Shown one piece after another: positions 33,101 through 45,100 of a DNA stretch of 64,000 bases (its first letter is position 1; each line of letters starts with the position of its first letter). A program made the translations under genes and the position numbers. Source of the stretch: Rutpela maculata (Eukaryota > Arthropoda > Insecta > Coleoptera > Cerambycidae); NCBI GenBank assembly GCA_936432065.2, contig OW386292.2:135485460-135549459 (forward strand), read 5' to 3'. The notes under the pieces are model-generated. The model saw only the letters and a list, made by a program, of their open reading frames with translations, had not been told where the DNA came from and searched no databases.

Positions 33101-36100
33101 TCAAAAGTACGCTAAAATTGGTCTTAAACTGGATTTTTCAAAAGTACCACGAAGTCAGTTTAAAAAGTACCACGAAAATATACTTTAAATTATTTTTTAT
33201 TTTTTATTCCTCAACCAAAGACATTGACCTTTGAGGTACGATCATTGAAAGCTCAATTCTAAAGTATGAGCATAAAATTTTAACGATGCACTGCATCCAA
33301 AAGGCAAAATAGAAGATTTTGTCAAAGCCGGCGTAGTGCCGATAAGCAAAAATTGATAAAAATCAATGCACATGTACAAGGCCGGTTTCTCGCATGGAAA
33401 GAGTTTGGATTGACCCAGCGGCTCGCAATTTGGTCGAGCGCGTTGAGTTGTCCAGACAAAGCGATGGTAGAAAAGTCAATAACGGGGCTTTTCAAATGAC
33501 AAAGTTATAGAGGAAAACGCCTTGTGCATAAAAATCCAAAAATTCAATTTTGCCTAATAGTCGCTCGAAGGTGAGACGCTGCCAAATCGATATTATTAAT
33601 CGACTGTGATAAGGGTTAGTAAGTCGTGGACTGATCGAACGCCACTCAACTTATGCAGTAATAAGTCCTCTGAATGTGTTTGAGTACGTGAATCTCCACG
33701 ATACAAGAACTTTAAAGCTAGGTAGTCTCTAGCGAAACTAAATTCATTTAGTAAAACTTTTTTAAGTTAATTTCAGTCAGCCTTGATTATTCATTTACCC
33801 AGAGTCTGAAATGATTCTAAAAGCTCGCATTTTGATTCTGAGAAGGTACGTATGAATCTTTTCTATCTAATCGATCGTTAGCGCGAGCGCTCTCGCTTGT
33901 ATGGTCTGAAAGTCACTACCTTGATTGGGGAAGGCACGATTCTTTCTTGAGAATTTTGTATAACCAATTCTGTTAAATAAACGGATTCTTTGAACTAATG
34001 TTTCTTAATTGATCTTGAGGCCTGTTGACGGTCTATAATCCCTGGAACTTTCGTAGAGAAAGCCGGATGTGTCGAGTTAATTCGCATTAACGTTCGACCT
34101 TCTGGTTGCTTTACGAAGGTTTGATAGGGATTTTTTTATGCGTTTTTTGAGAAATATATTCCGTTATTAATGGACCAAAACGTGATTTTCGCGTACCAAA
34201 ACTAATCCCTCCGCAGAGAAATTCTTCGGTTGGGATTTTTTTATGCAAAAATTCAGGAAATTAAGAGGTGCCTAAACCCCTAACGAGGGAATTCGGGTCC
34301 AGAGAGAGCGTAGTTTCCGATCTGTGGTAGTGCAGCCTTGGTCCCGCTTTTCGGCTACCGAAGTCATCTTATCTCGAACCCGCCTGGGAGGTAGAAGAAC
34401 GGGGTAATACGCGACTGGCGCCCCCTGAGAAATAAATTGGTGTCGCGTCATTTTGACGCCCGGTAGTGCGTTCTTCTACATGGCGCCCAACGTGGGGCGT
34501 TGTTAGTCAGCAGGGCTTTCTGGAAAGGATATGGATGAATCAACGCCTTTCCAGTTTTACGACGAGCCGACATCTGTGATGGACAACGTCTCTAGAGGGT
34601 TAGAGAGGCCGTGCGCGGAGGATGTACTGGGTAGTTCGGGGGTAGGCCCGAGTACCACTGAAGGAGTCATACAGCCCTCCTCAGAACAAGTGTTCGCCCA
34701 AATGGCAGCAGGTCTTGCCAAAGCTCTAAGCGAAGCCACGCACGAGCATAAGTACCGGTCGAAGCATCCAAATGCGGAATTTCATGGCTTCGAACACGAA
34801 GACCCTGAAACCTTCATTCATCATATGGAGGAATTTTTCGTCCGAGTACGAATTACGCAGGATAACGACCGTCTATATAAAATATCAGAACAGCTCAAAG
34901 ACGATGCCAAGAAATGGTTCGAACAATACCGAACCCTAATTACCACGTATCCTCTATTCCTCGAGCGGTTCAGAAGCCGTTACGATTCAGGTGAAGTACT
35001 CACCGAAGCAGTAGCTAATTTATATGGCAAGAAACAAGATGCCGAGGAAAATACGTCAGTATTTATTTCCAGGAAGGTATGCCTCTTCAAGAGGATCGAT
35101 CCGTTTAAGCCGGAGGCGATGAAGGCGGCTACCATCTTCAATCAGTTGAGACCTGATATGAAAATGCTCCTAAAGAGTGCCGTCATACTAGATACAAATA
35201 CACTAGTGACGATGACCGAACAAATGGCCAAAATCATGGATGAGAATAAAGAATTCGAGATTCTGCAAAATGCAAAAAAAAGCAAAGACCGAGAAGCGTC
35301 CACCTCTACCGCTTCAGCTCAAGGGAATCAGCAATCGAGCAGTAACTGGAGAACGGAACCCTCCGCATTAACGAAGCCGTCCTCCAGTTCCTTTGGTGCA
35401 TCTAGGACACCATTCAATGGATCTCAAAGAAGAGATAATCCGCCAGCACCAAGGGTGCATTTTGCAAATAATATTTCCTCGCTGCCTAGAGGGGATATAC
35501 CGAGAAGGGGTACTGGAGACGTAAGGAACTCCCGAGTCCCGTATCGCCCTTGCAGATATTGCCCAACGGAGCAGTGGCATTTTCATGCAGAATGCCCAAA
35601 CAATCCCTATCGTAATATGAATACGGGAAACCAAGCGGGGGTCAGAGGCGATGGCCCAGGCCGAACTGTACCAGCCCCGCCTACCAGGCCCCACCAGGCT
35701 CGAAGCGACCCTCGGGGAAGCTCCGAAGCAAGAAGTTTAAATTAAAAAACTTCGATGACCTTCCTGACCTTAATTACCTGTTTAAGGATCAAGAAGTCAA
35801 CCTATCTCCCCACCGATTCACTCCATTAGAATCTATCAATCAAACTAACGACGCTTTCCCTCTGCCTCGCATTAAGATTATAATTAATAATCGAGCGGTT
35901 AACGCTTTATTGGATACAGGTTCGACAAGGAATATTATCCAACCGAAATTTTTGAACGACATTGATCAACTTACAGCTCCCCAAACGTTTGTTATGGCTT
36001 GTGGCGATGGTTTAGTAGAATCCCTCGGGACTACGACCATGAACGTTAATGTACTAGATGTACCCTTTCAGACCACGTTTCAGGTCATTCAAAATTTAAA

Positions 36101-39100
36101 TGAAGAGCTCATTCTGGGAGCCCCGTTTTTATATGCTCACAATGTCGTATTCGATTATCAACGTAAATGTGTCTACGTCGGCACTGAAGAGCGAATAACC
36201 GTCTTCTGGAATCAAGCGGCACATCAAGCAAGGAAGCAATGCCGGCTTCCCGAAGAACTGATCATCGGAAACGATAATTTAAAACCTCTATTCGAGGAAT
36301 TCGCTGAATTGTTCACCGCGGTGCCTACCCAAGCTACCACGGTGACAACGAAACATAAAATAAAAGTTAAAGACGACCGCCCGTTCAATATCAAACCCTA
36401 CCCTATGTCTCCTACTAAGAAAAAAGTTATGTACGATCAAATTGAAGAGATGCTGAAAGCCGGGGTCATAGAACCGAGTACCGCTCAGTACAGTTCGCCT
36501 CCCATTATAATTGAAAGGCCCGGCAAGAAGCCTCGCTTCTGCATTGATTATCGTCACTTAAATGAAGTAACGGAAGACGAAGCATCCGTCCTACCAAAGA
36601 TATACGAGAGTATAAAGGATCTAGGAAACGCCAACATATTTACGGTGTTGGACCTCAAGAGCGGATATTGGCAAATCCCTCTTGAGGAGTCGTCAAAAAA
36701 CTATTCTACGTTTACAACATTAGATGGAGCATCTTACCGATTTAACGTGATGCCTTTCGGATTGAAGACCGCTCCATGTACATTCCAAAAATTTATGGCA
36801 AGAGACGTATTGACCGGCTACTTGCATCATTTCTGCAAAGTATATCTCGATGATATTATCATCTACAGTGAAAATATAGAACAGCATGTAAACCATCTGA
36901 GAGCCGTCTTTGAACGCCTGCGTTTGCATAATTTAAAGGTGTCACCGGAAAAATGTGTGGTAGCCACGTCAAGCATAACCTATCTCGGGCATCAAATAAA
37001 TGCCAACACCACTCAACCATTAGAAAAACACATATTACAGATACAAAATTATCCGGCCCCTACGACGAGGCGCCAGCTTCAGAGTTTCCTTGGTCTATGT
37101 AATTGGGTACGTGAATATATCCCTAATGTTGCAATAATTACAAAGCCCTTGACCCGACTACTCTCGAAAGACTGGCGTTTCAAATGGAATCCGGAAGCCC
37201 AAGAAGCTTTTATTTTACTAAAAGAAGTATTGAATAAACCTCTAGGACTGCACCGGCCAGATTTCAATAAAATGTTCATACTGCAGACGGACGCATCCTT
37301 AATAGGATTATCTGCAGTATTATATCAATTGGGGGATAATGACCAGAAGCACATCGTCTCTTATGCTAGTAATACGTTATCTCCGACGGAGAGAAAATAC
37401 CATATTAATGAATTGGAATGTTTGAGCGTCGTTAATTATATAAGGAAATACAAAATATATTTGGCAGACCGTCCATTTATAGTCAAAACCGACAATCGAG
37501 CTTTACTATGGTTAAATAAGCATAAGGACGAGAAAACGAAATTTACACGTTGGTCATTATTACTTCAGGAATACAGCTTCACCATAGAACATTGTCCCGG
37601 CAAGGAAAATATATTGGCTGACTATCTTAGCAGGAATCCTCAAGGCCCAAACGTCGAAGCAGACGACGAAGAGGAGAGAATGTACCCACCAAAATTCTCG
37701 TACAAGGAACGAATATCAGTGATTACCACATTGGAATTAAACGATCAGGTCAGAGAAGCGCAAACGCACTCCAGAGATATCCAAGACCAAATCGAACGAT
37801 GGAATACTCTAGTGCGACAAGCAGATAAAACCGAGGCAGAGGTGAAATTCGCCAATACAAGACAAGTGATAGACGGCACACTTTGGACGAGAGGCGAAAA
37901 TGTTATAGAAAAATTATACGTACCAAAACGTATGGTCATGAGAGTAATATCTCATTTTCACGACCGACCGGAAGTAGGTCACCCCGGCCGCGATGAAACT
38001 GTTAGAATCATCTCGGGCCGCTATTATTTTAATAATTTGTCGAGACTAGTTAACAAATATTTAAATGAGTGCATTATTTGTAATTCCGTAAAAAGCAGAC
38101 AGTCACAACCGAAGGCTCCTCTCAGAAGCCATGCTCCATCGCATCCGTTCGAAGTTCTAAGCGTCGATGTAATCGGACCACTTCAGCGAACCAAAGATGC
38201 AGATAACCGTTATATATTAATGGTAGAGGATGTATTTAGTAAGTGGGTCGAAGCCAAGACGTTCACCCAAGTCAGTGGAAAAACAATAGCACAATTTATC
38301 GAAGAGGAACTAGTGGCGAGATATGGCGTTCCGAGGGTCATCATTTCCGACCAGGGAGGCCACTTCAATTCCGGCTTTTACGATACGTTCTGTACACGTA
38401 ACAATATTGAAAGATTCTTCACAGCAGCTTACCACCAACAGGCCAATCCAATAGAAAGGAGGGTGCAAGAAGCTAAGAAGATCTTAAAAACCTTATTATA
38501 TGGTTCACCCAACGACGAGTGGGATCGACATGTTAGTCAGATGGCATATATCTTGAGAACAAGAAAAAACGCCGCTACGGGGCATACGCCCAGTTTCGTA
38601 GTACTCGGCTATGAATTACCACAGATTGGTGATTGGAATATGTTCGCTTATAGACAAGAGCGTCGTAATCAAGCGGACGTTCCCCGCCTTGAAAGAGTCA
38701 AAGAGATTCGTAAAAATCAAACAAATTACCAATGGCGTTACGCGCCCAAAGTGGCGGTAACGCCGGTCGTATATAAAGTGGGAGATATGGTAATGACTAA
38801 AAGGATCAGGAAGGATCATACCTTCACACCGTCGTGGAGTGGGCCACACAAGGTTTTAAAGAGATTGTCCAATGAAGTTTACCTCATTCACAAGGGGGTA
38901 ACTTCGACGAGGTTACATGTCGATGCCATCAGGCCGGCACCTAAGGGAGACCCCGATGTTGAATTGGAATTGTCTGAAGAATCAGAAGATAGTCCGGATG
39001 AAACTCATCTTAGTGACGACGCTTCCCCATCAGACAATGAGATCGCGCCCAGGTCAGAGCGACGTAGCGATACCACACTAGTTCAAATCAATGTTCCCGC

Positions 39101-42100
39101 AAGTGCTCAAGATGAGCCGGATGTAATAAGTCGAGATCCCGAAGATGCTCGAGATGAGCCAGATATAGAAGAGTCACCTCTAGATATTTCTGAGGTCGAC
39201 CACGGCTAATAGCCGTTTTCGTTTTTTTTTTATATTTTTTCTCAAAATTCTAAGTAGCGATTTTGACCTATATGCGGTCGAATCGAAAATTTAAAGTCTA
39301 CTCCATGAGCAGACGTGGAAAGACGGCGAACCCGACGCAAGAGCGCGATCCGGTAAGCCTAGCTTCTCAAGAGCGAGAGCCGCCAAGTTCGAGTAATGGA
39401 CGTAGGCATAAGTACGAATCAGTACGAGTTTCGGAAGCTGTTTTTCTTATGCAAGAAGACAACTTCAATTTTAATCATTTTAATTCAACAAAATTAACGT
39501 ATACCCCAAATGGAAACTACGAGTTTCAGAAGCCGTTCTTCGCTCAAGAAGACGCTTCAATTTTTTTTTTATACTTTTTTTTTTACAAGTCGTGATGACC
39601 GCACGAGTATCGTAAGCCGATTTAATCTACCTTACGAAATGGAAACTACGAGTTTCAGAAGCCGTTCTTCGCTCAAGAAGACGCTTCAATTTTTTTTTAT
39701 ACTTTTTTCACAAGTCGTGATGACCGCACGAGTATCGTAAGCCGATTTAATCTACCTTACGAAGTAGAAACTACGAGACGAGTTTCAGAAGCCGTTCTTC
39801 GCTCAAGAAGACGCTTCAAATTTTTTTTATACTTTTTTCACAAGTCGTGATGACCGCACGAGTATCGTAAGCCGATTTAATCTACCTTACGAAGTAGAAA
39901 CTACGAGACGAGTTTCAGAAGCCGTTCTTCGCTCAAGAAGACGCTTCAATTTTTTTTTATTTATACTTTTTTCACAAAGTAGTGATGACCGCACGAATAT
40001 CGTAAGCCGATTCAATCTACCTTACGAAGAACCAATTTCTAACCATTATAAGTTAACAAAATTCCTGTTAGAAAAATATTTCATTAAAAACAACACATTG
40101 TGTTTGTTAGTCGACGCGTCCCAGTCGACGACTTGCTAAAAAGTCAATCTAGTTGCTGAACTGCATTTTCCATGTGCAGAAATGGAAAGATGACCCAGCC
40201 TGTCGCAAGGGCGCGGCATGGTGAAGTCTGGAACTCAAAGGCGAGGACCGTCCAAGCTGCGGCATGGAGATATAGACAGCCTCTTCTAGAAAGGGCCGAA
40301 GTCAAGCAAGAGCGAGACCAGGGCAAAAAAGCGAGTGCAACGAATTAGTGAGAGTGGACGCTAATCAAAATTGTGCTACGCTTCGCACCTCGACGCGGGT
40401 GTAATTAAGTTGATAAAAATGTTGTATCAACTTGGCGTATTGTTTAAAAAATGTATTTATTTTTAAGTTAGATAGGCGAATCAGCCGTCTGCCCCAATTA
40501 AGGCCGTTATTTTTTTTTAAAAACATCTGTACATAGGTCAGACCGTCAAATGAAGGCATACAGACATACAAGTGAATATGGAAATTAAAGGCGATCGATG
40601 AGTAGAAAAGATTCAACCAAAGGAGGGGAGTGTTGTAGAACTCTCCAAAATCGTCCTAAGTTGAAGACATAATCAAAATTCGACTTAGGCAAAAATTTCA
40701 TTTAAAGACATTTTTGGGAGTCTGCAGAGGCGCAGATCAGTCCACAAGGACCGTTTTGGGTTCTATAAGGAGTTGGAAATGACCAGGCGAAAATTCGAAG
40801 AAACACCGAATTTTCACTTAGGAAAAATGTTTTTGGTTCAGAATATCAGAGTAGAAGTATATAATGACAAAGATTTATGAATAGTATACTTTTTCAAAGG
40901 TATCATAAATTGGACTTTGAAAAATAATATTTTTGGAAGGGCGTCAAAATTTGGCCCAGGAATCGATTTATCGAAAGTACGCCAAAGTTTCACTTGCAGA
41001 CTAATTTTTCAAAACTGCGTTGAAATTTGGCTTGAAGATCGATTTTTCAAAAGTACGCCAAAATTTCACCCGCAGATTAACTTTTCAAAAGTACCTTGAA
41101 ATTTGGCTTGAAAATCAATTTTTCAAAAGTACGCCAAAATTTCACCCGCAGATTAACTTTTCAAAAGTACCTTGAAATTTGACTTGAAAATCAATTTTTC
41201 AAAAGTACGCCAAAATTTCACCCGCGGATTAACTTTTCAAAAGTACCTTGAAATTTGGCTTGAAAATCGATTTTTCAAAAGTACGCCAAAATTTCACCCG
41301 CAGATTAGTTTTTCAAAAGTACCTTGAAATTTGGCTCGAAAATCGATTTTTCAAAAGTACGCTAAAATTGGTCTTAAACTGGATTTTTCAAAAGTACCAC
41401 GAAGTCAGTTTAAAAAGTACCACGAAAATATACTTTAAATTATTTTTTATTTTTTATTCCTCAACCAAAGACATTGACCTTTGAGGTACGATCATTGAAA
41501 GCTCAATTCTAAAGTATGAGCATAAAATTTTAACGATGCACTGCATCCAAAAGGCAAAATAGAAGATTTTGTCAAAGCCGGCGTAGTGCCGATAAGCAAA
41601 AATTGATAAAAATCAATGCACATGTACAAGGCCGGTTTCTCGCATGGAAAGAGTTTGGATTGACCCAGCGGCTCGCAATTTGGTCGAGCGCGTTGAGTAG
41701 TCCAGACAAAGCGATGGTAGAAAAGTCAATAACGGGGCTTTTCAAATGACAAAGTTATAGAGGAAAACGCCTTGTGCATAAAAATCCAAAAATTCAATTT
41801 TGCCTAATAGTCGCTCGAAGGTGAGACGCTGCCAAATCGATATTATTAATCGACTGTGATAAGGGTTAGTAAGTCGTGGACTGATCGAACGCCACTCAAC
41901 TTATGCAGTAATAAGTCCTCTGAATGTGTTTGAGTACGTGAATCTCCACGATACAAGAACTTTAAAGCTAGGTAGTCTCTAGCGAAACTAAATTCATTTA
42001 GTAAAACTTTTTTAAGTTAATTTCAGTCAGCCTTGATTATTCATTTACCCAGAGTCTGAAATGATTCTAAAAGCTCGCATTTTGATTCTGAGAAGGTACG

Positions 42101-45100
42101 TATGAATCTTTTCTACCTAATCGATCGTTAGCGCGAGCGCTCTCGCTTGTATGGTCTGAAAGTCACTACCTTGATTGGGGAAGGCACGATTCTTTCTTGA
42201 GAATTTTGTATAACCAATTCTGTTAAATAAACGGATTCTTTGAACTAATGTTTCTTAATTGATCTTGAGGCCTGTTGACGGTCTATAATCCCTGGAACTT
42301 TCGTAGAGAAAGCCGGATGTGTCGAGTTAATTCGCATTAACGTTCGACCTTCTGGTTGCTTTACGAAGGTTTGATAGGGATTTTTTTATGCGTTTTTTGA
42401 GAAATATATTCCGTTATTAATGGACCAAAACGTGATTTTCGCGTACCAAAACTAATCCCTCCGCAGAGAAATTCTTCGGTTGGGATTTTTTTATGCAAAA
42501 ATTCAGGAAATTAAGAGGTGCCTAAACCCCTAACGAGGGAATTCGGGTCCAGAGAGAGCGTAGTTTCCGATCTGTGGTAGTGCAGCCTTGGTCCCGCTTT
42601 TCGGCTACCGAAGTCATCTTATCTCGAACCCGCCTGGGAGGTAGAAGAACGGGGTAATACGCGACTGGCGCCCCCTGAGAAATAAATTGGTGTCGCGTCA
42701 TTTTGACGCCCGGTAGTGCGTTCTTCTACAAGTTCTCATAACTGCGAAATTTAGGCAAGGGCGGATCCATAAAGGTTACTGGGGGGGGGGCACTAACATT
42801 TACAAAAAATTTTAGAAATCAGAAAAAAAAAATTTTCGCCTCGGAATCTAAAAAAATTTTATCGCCTCATGCGGGGGGTGCAAATGAAAATCCAAAAAAA
42901 AAAATTATCGCCTCATACAGAGAATACTATTTAAAAAATTTTTTTCGCCTCGAAATCTAAACAAAATTTATCGCCTCATGGGGGGAGGGGGTGCAAATAA
43001 AAATCCAAAAAAAGTTTTTTTGGAAAATTTCGGCTCATGGGGGTACAAATTAAAATCCAGACATAAATTTTTCCGCCTCATCCACGGGAGTGCTATTAGA
43101 AATCCAAAAAAATTTTTTTTTCACTTCGTGCGGAGAAAAAAAAATTGTCGCCTTGAAAAAGTAACGAATCTCGGCGGGGGGGGGGGGGGCAATTGCCCCT
43201 ACTGCCCCCCCCTGGATCCGCCCTTGAATTTAGGATTTATTTTTGAATAATTTCCACCAATCACATTAATTCCGCAGAGATGAATCCGAAATTTCGCAGT
43301 TATGAGAACTCACCTATATGCTACAAAAAGTTGCAAAATGCGTTTCTACGTTGGTGTGCAAGCAAAGTGTACCTAAAGCCCCGATAGCCTACCCTACAGT
43401 TTACTTACACGTTCCATTGTTGCGATTTGCAACCTTTTTATTAGGTTATTTAATAACTTAAAGTTTATTGAGGGATTAGGAAAACACTACTGAAATTACC
43501 ATTTTATTAATTAAAGAAAAACACAAAACCCATTTACAAATTGCCATTCACTTTTAACATTACTAATATTTCAAAATTAGAATAGGATAATGAACTTCTT
43601 TTTTGGGCATTTATCATGCCTGCAAACGAAAACAGACGTTCCACAGGAGCTGATGAAGGCAAAGGCGTATTATAGTAAACAAATAATTTCTTAAAAATTG
43701 GATAATAATTCAGCATTTCAAAGTTGCTCCGAGAATCTTCCAAGTATGTTAGTTGCAAGTTGCAACTTTATTTTATTGCCCAATTCAGTATTTTCATCCT
43801 TTTGGTAATCGCTGTATTACTTGTGGCCGTGATGGGTTCGTTGGATTGGTCAAAATCAAATTTATATTTTTTGAGTTTTTCCTCGATTCTAGGGCTCTCA
43901 GGTGGTTGTGTATTAACCTTTGCATAAATTTTAAAATTATTAAAGCAGAGTTTACCAATAAACTATTCAATTTACCTATTGTTAAGGTAACATTAATAAA
44001 ATCTTTAATAGACTGTAGCCATCTCAACTTAATACTGGGGCTGATGCTGCTCAGACCTTTTTTGTCACTGCAAATGTAGTTAACTACTAGGCAGCTCTGC
44101 ATGTGTCATACTACTGTAAATTCGTAGTCTAAGAAAACTAGACTAGAAGTTTTTGAAATAAAACTCGTTTTATCTTTGTGTATTTTATTATGAAACGTTT
44201 TTTTCATACATAGTACCAAATATTATCCTAAATCTACAAGACATATAGTAATAAAAACAATATTTTTTGCACTAGGCCAAAGCATGCGACAGGGTTTCTT
44301 TTTTTACATTTGGAAAGTGTGATTTATAATCATTTACAACTTGGAGTAAAAACTGTTTTTGGTCTTCATTTTTTGTTAAAATGTCATTATAGTCAGTAAT
44401 AAGTTTGATTCCTCTCTCAGCGGCATCATTTACAACTTTAATTTTGTTTACAATATTGAAACATCGGGTATAACTTTCATTTTCCCTCCATGTTGTTGGA
44501 TCATTTTCCAAAAATTCCATAGACAAACCTAATTTTTGAAAAAACTGTTTAGTGTTCTCGCATATGAAGTCCTGAATTTCCTTGTTTTCAACGTCAGTAA
44601 TGTTACTAATCATAAGTCGTTTAATACCCTCTTGATTTGGTGCTTTCCTATTCAAAGCTTTAACCATTTCTCTTTTAGTGGTAACTGAAATATCGTCATC
44701 AAAGAAAGATAAGCCAACATTTACTGAATTAAGGTACCACAAATGGTTCACTATTTTCCTACTTGCGGCTTGAGATATTTCTTTGTCAATATTTTGATAA
44801 TTAATGAGTCTAAGTCATGAAGCGGTGCTTTACTAGCAAATGACTCTGTAAATCAGGCCTTTACATAAACCTTTACAATAAAGAGACATATATCTTCAAT
44901 ACCTATTTTTTCATTTTTAGTTAGTTGGAACTGATCTTGGAAAAAAAATATTTTTAGACAGTAAATGGCTTTGGCCATCCAACGTGCATGATGAAATGCC
45001 CCTGGTTGATAGAATGTCGTGTGAGTGGGCTCTTCTTCAACAGAAAGTTTAGAAAGCATTAAAAATTCTTTATAATCATCACGAGGCTGTTGCAAAGTTA

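Larger units (their letters stand above)
32381..42730 (+). mobile_element. Ty3/gypsy LTR retrotransposon, apparently complete and young
   Basis: 10.35 kb with two 2,100-bp LTRs (32381-34480 and 40631-42730), flanked by agtt (32377-32380 and 42731-42734). It has a tRNA-Lys primer site, gag, pol, a 3' tandem repeat block and a polypurine tract. Line by line I found only two differences between the LTRs (33449/41699 region g-t-t-g against g-t-a-g; 33866/42116 region t against c). No envelope gene was found. It lies in the same orientation as ZAD gene 2. Confidence 0.95.
32374..43313. mobile_element. Small palindromic element split by gypsy and a hAT MITE
   Basis: The arm gtgagtt (32374-32380) continues after the gypsy element as ctcataactgcgaaattta (42735 on). 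Its reverse complement, atttcgcagttatgagaact then cac, is at 43291-43313. Removing gypsy and the MITE leaves an element of roughly 110 bp with arms of about 25 bp. Confidence 0.7.
32064..44099. mobile_element. hAT element, about 12 kb because of nested insertions
   Basis: Ends cagagctgcc (32064-32073) and ggcagctctg (44090-44099), flanked by the 8-bp direct repeat catgtgtc at 32056-32063 and 44100-44107. It carries the C-terminal dimerisation region of a hAT transposase (43534-43760). A small palindromic element with a gypsy element and a MITE inside it is inserted within. Without those insertions the hAT element is about 1.1 kb and non-autonomous. Confidence 0.88.

Noticed and set aside
32667..33234. 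Short open frames in the gypsy LTR (also at 40917-41484)
   Set aside because: They are translations of the 76-bp tandem array, identical in both LTRs, with no motif.
39263..39740. Possible envelope gene after pol
   Set aside because: No signal peptide, cleavage site or membrane segment; the frames are readings of the tandem repeats.
42978..43250. Glycine-rich 90-codon open frame
   Set aside because: It reads through the G runs and A runs of the 471-bp hAT MITE; not a protein.
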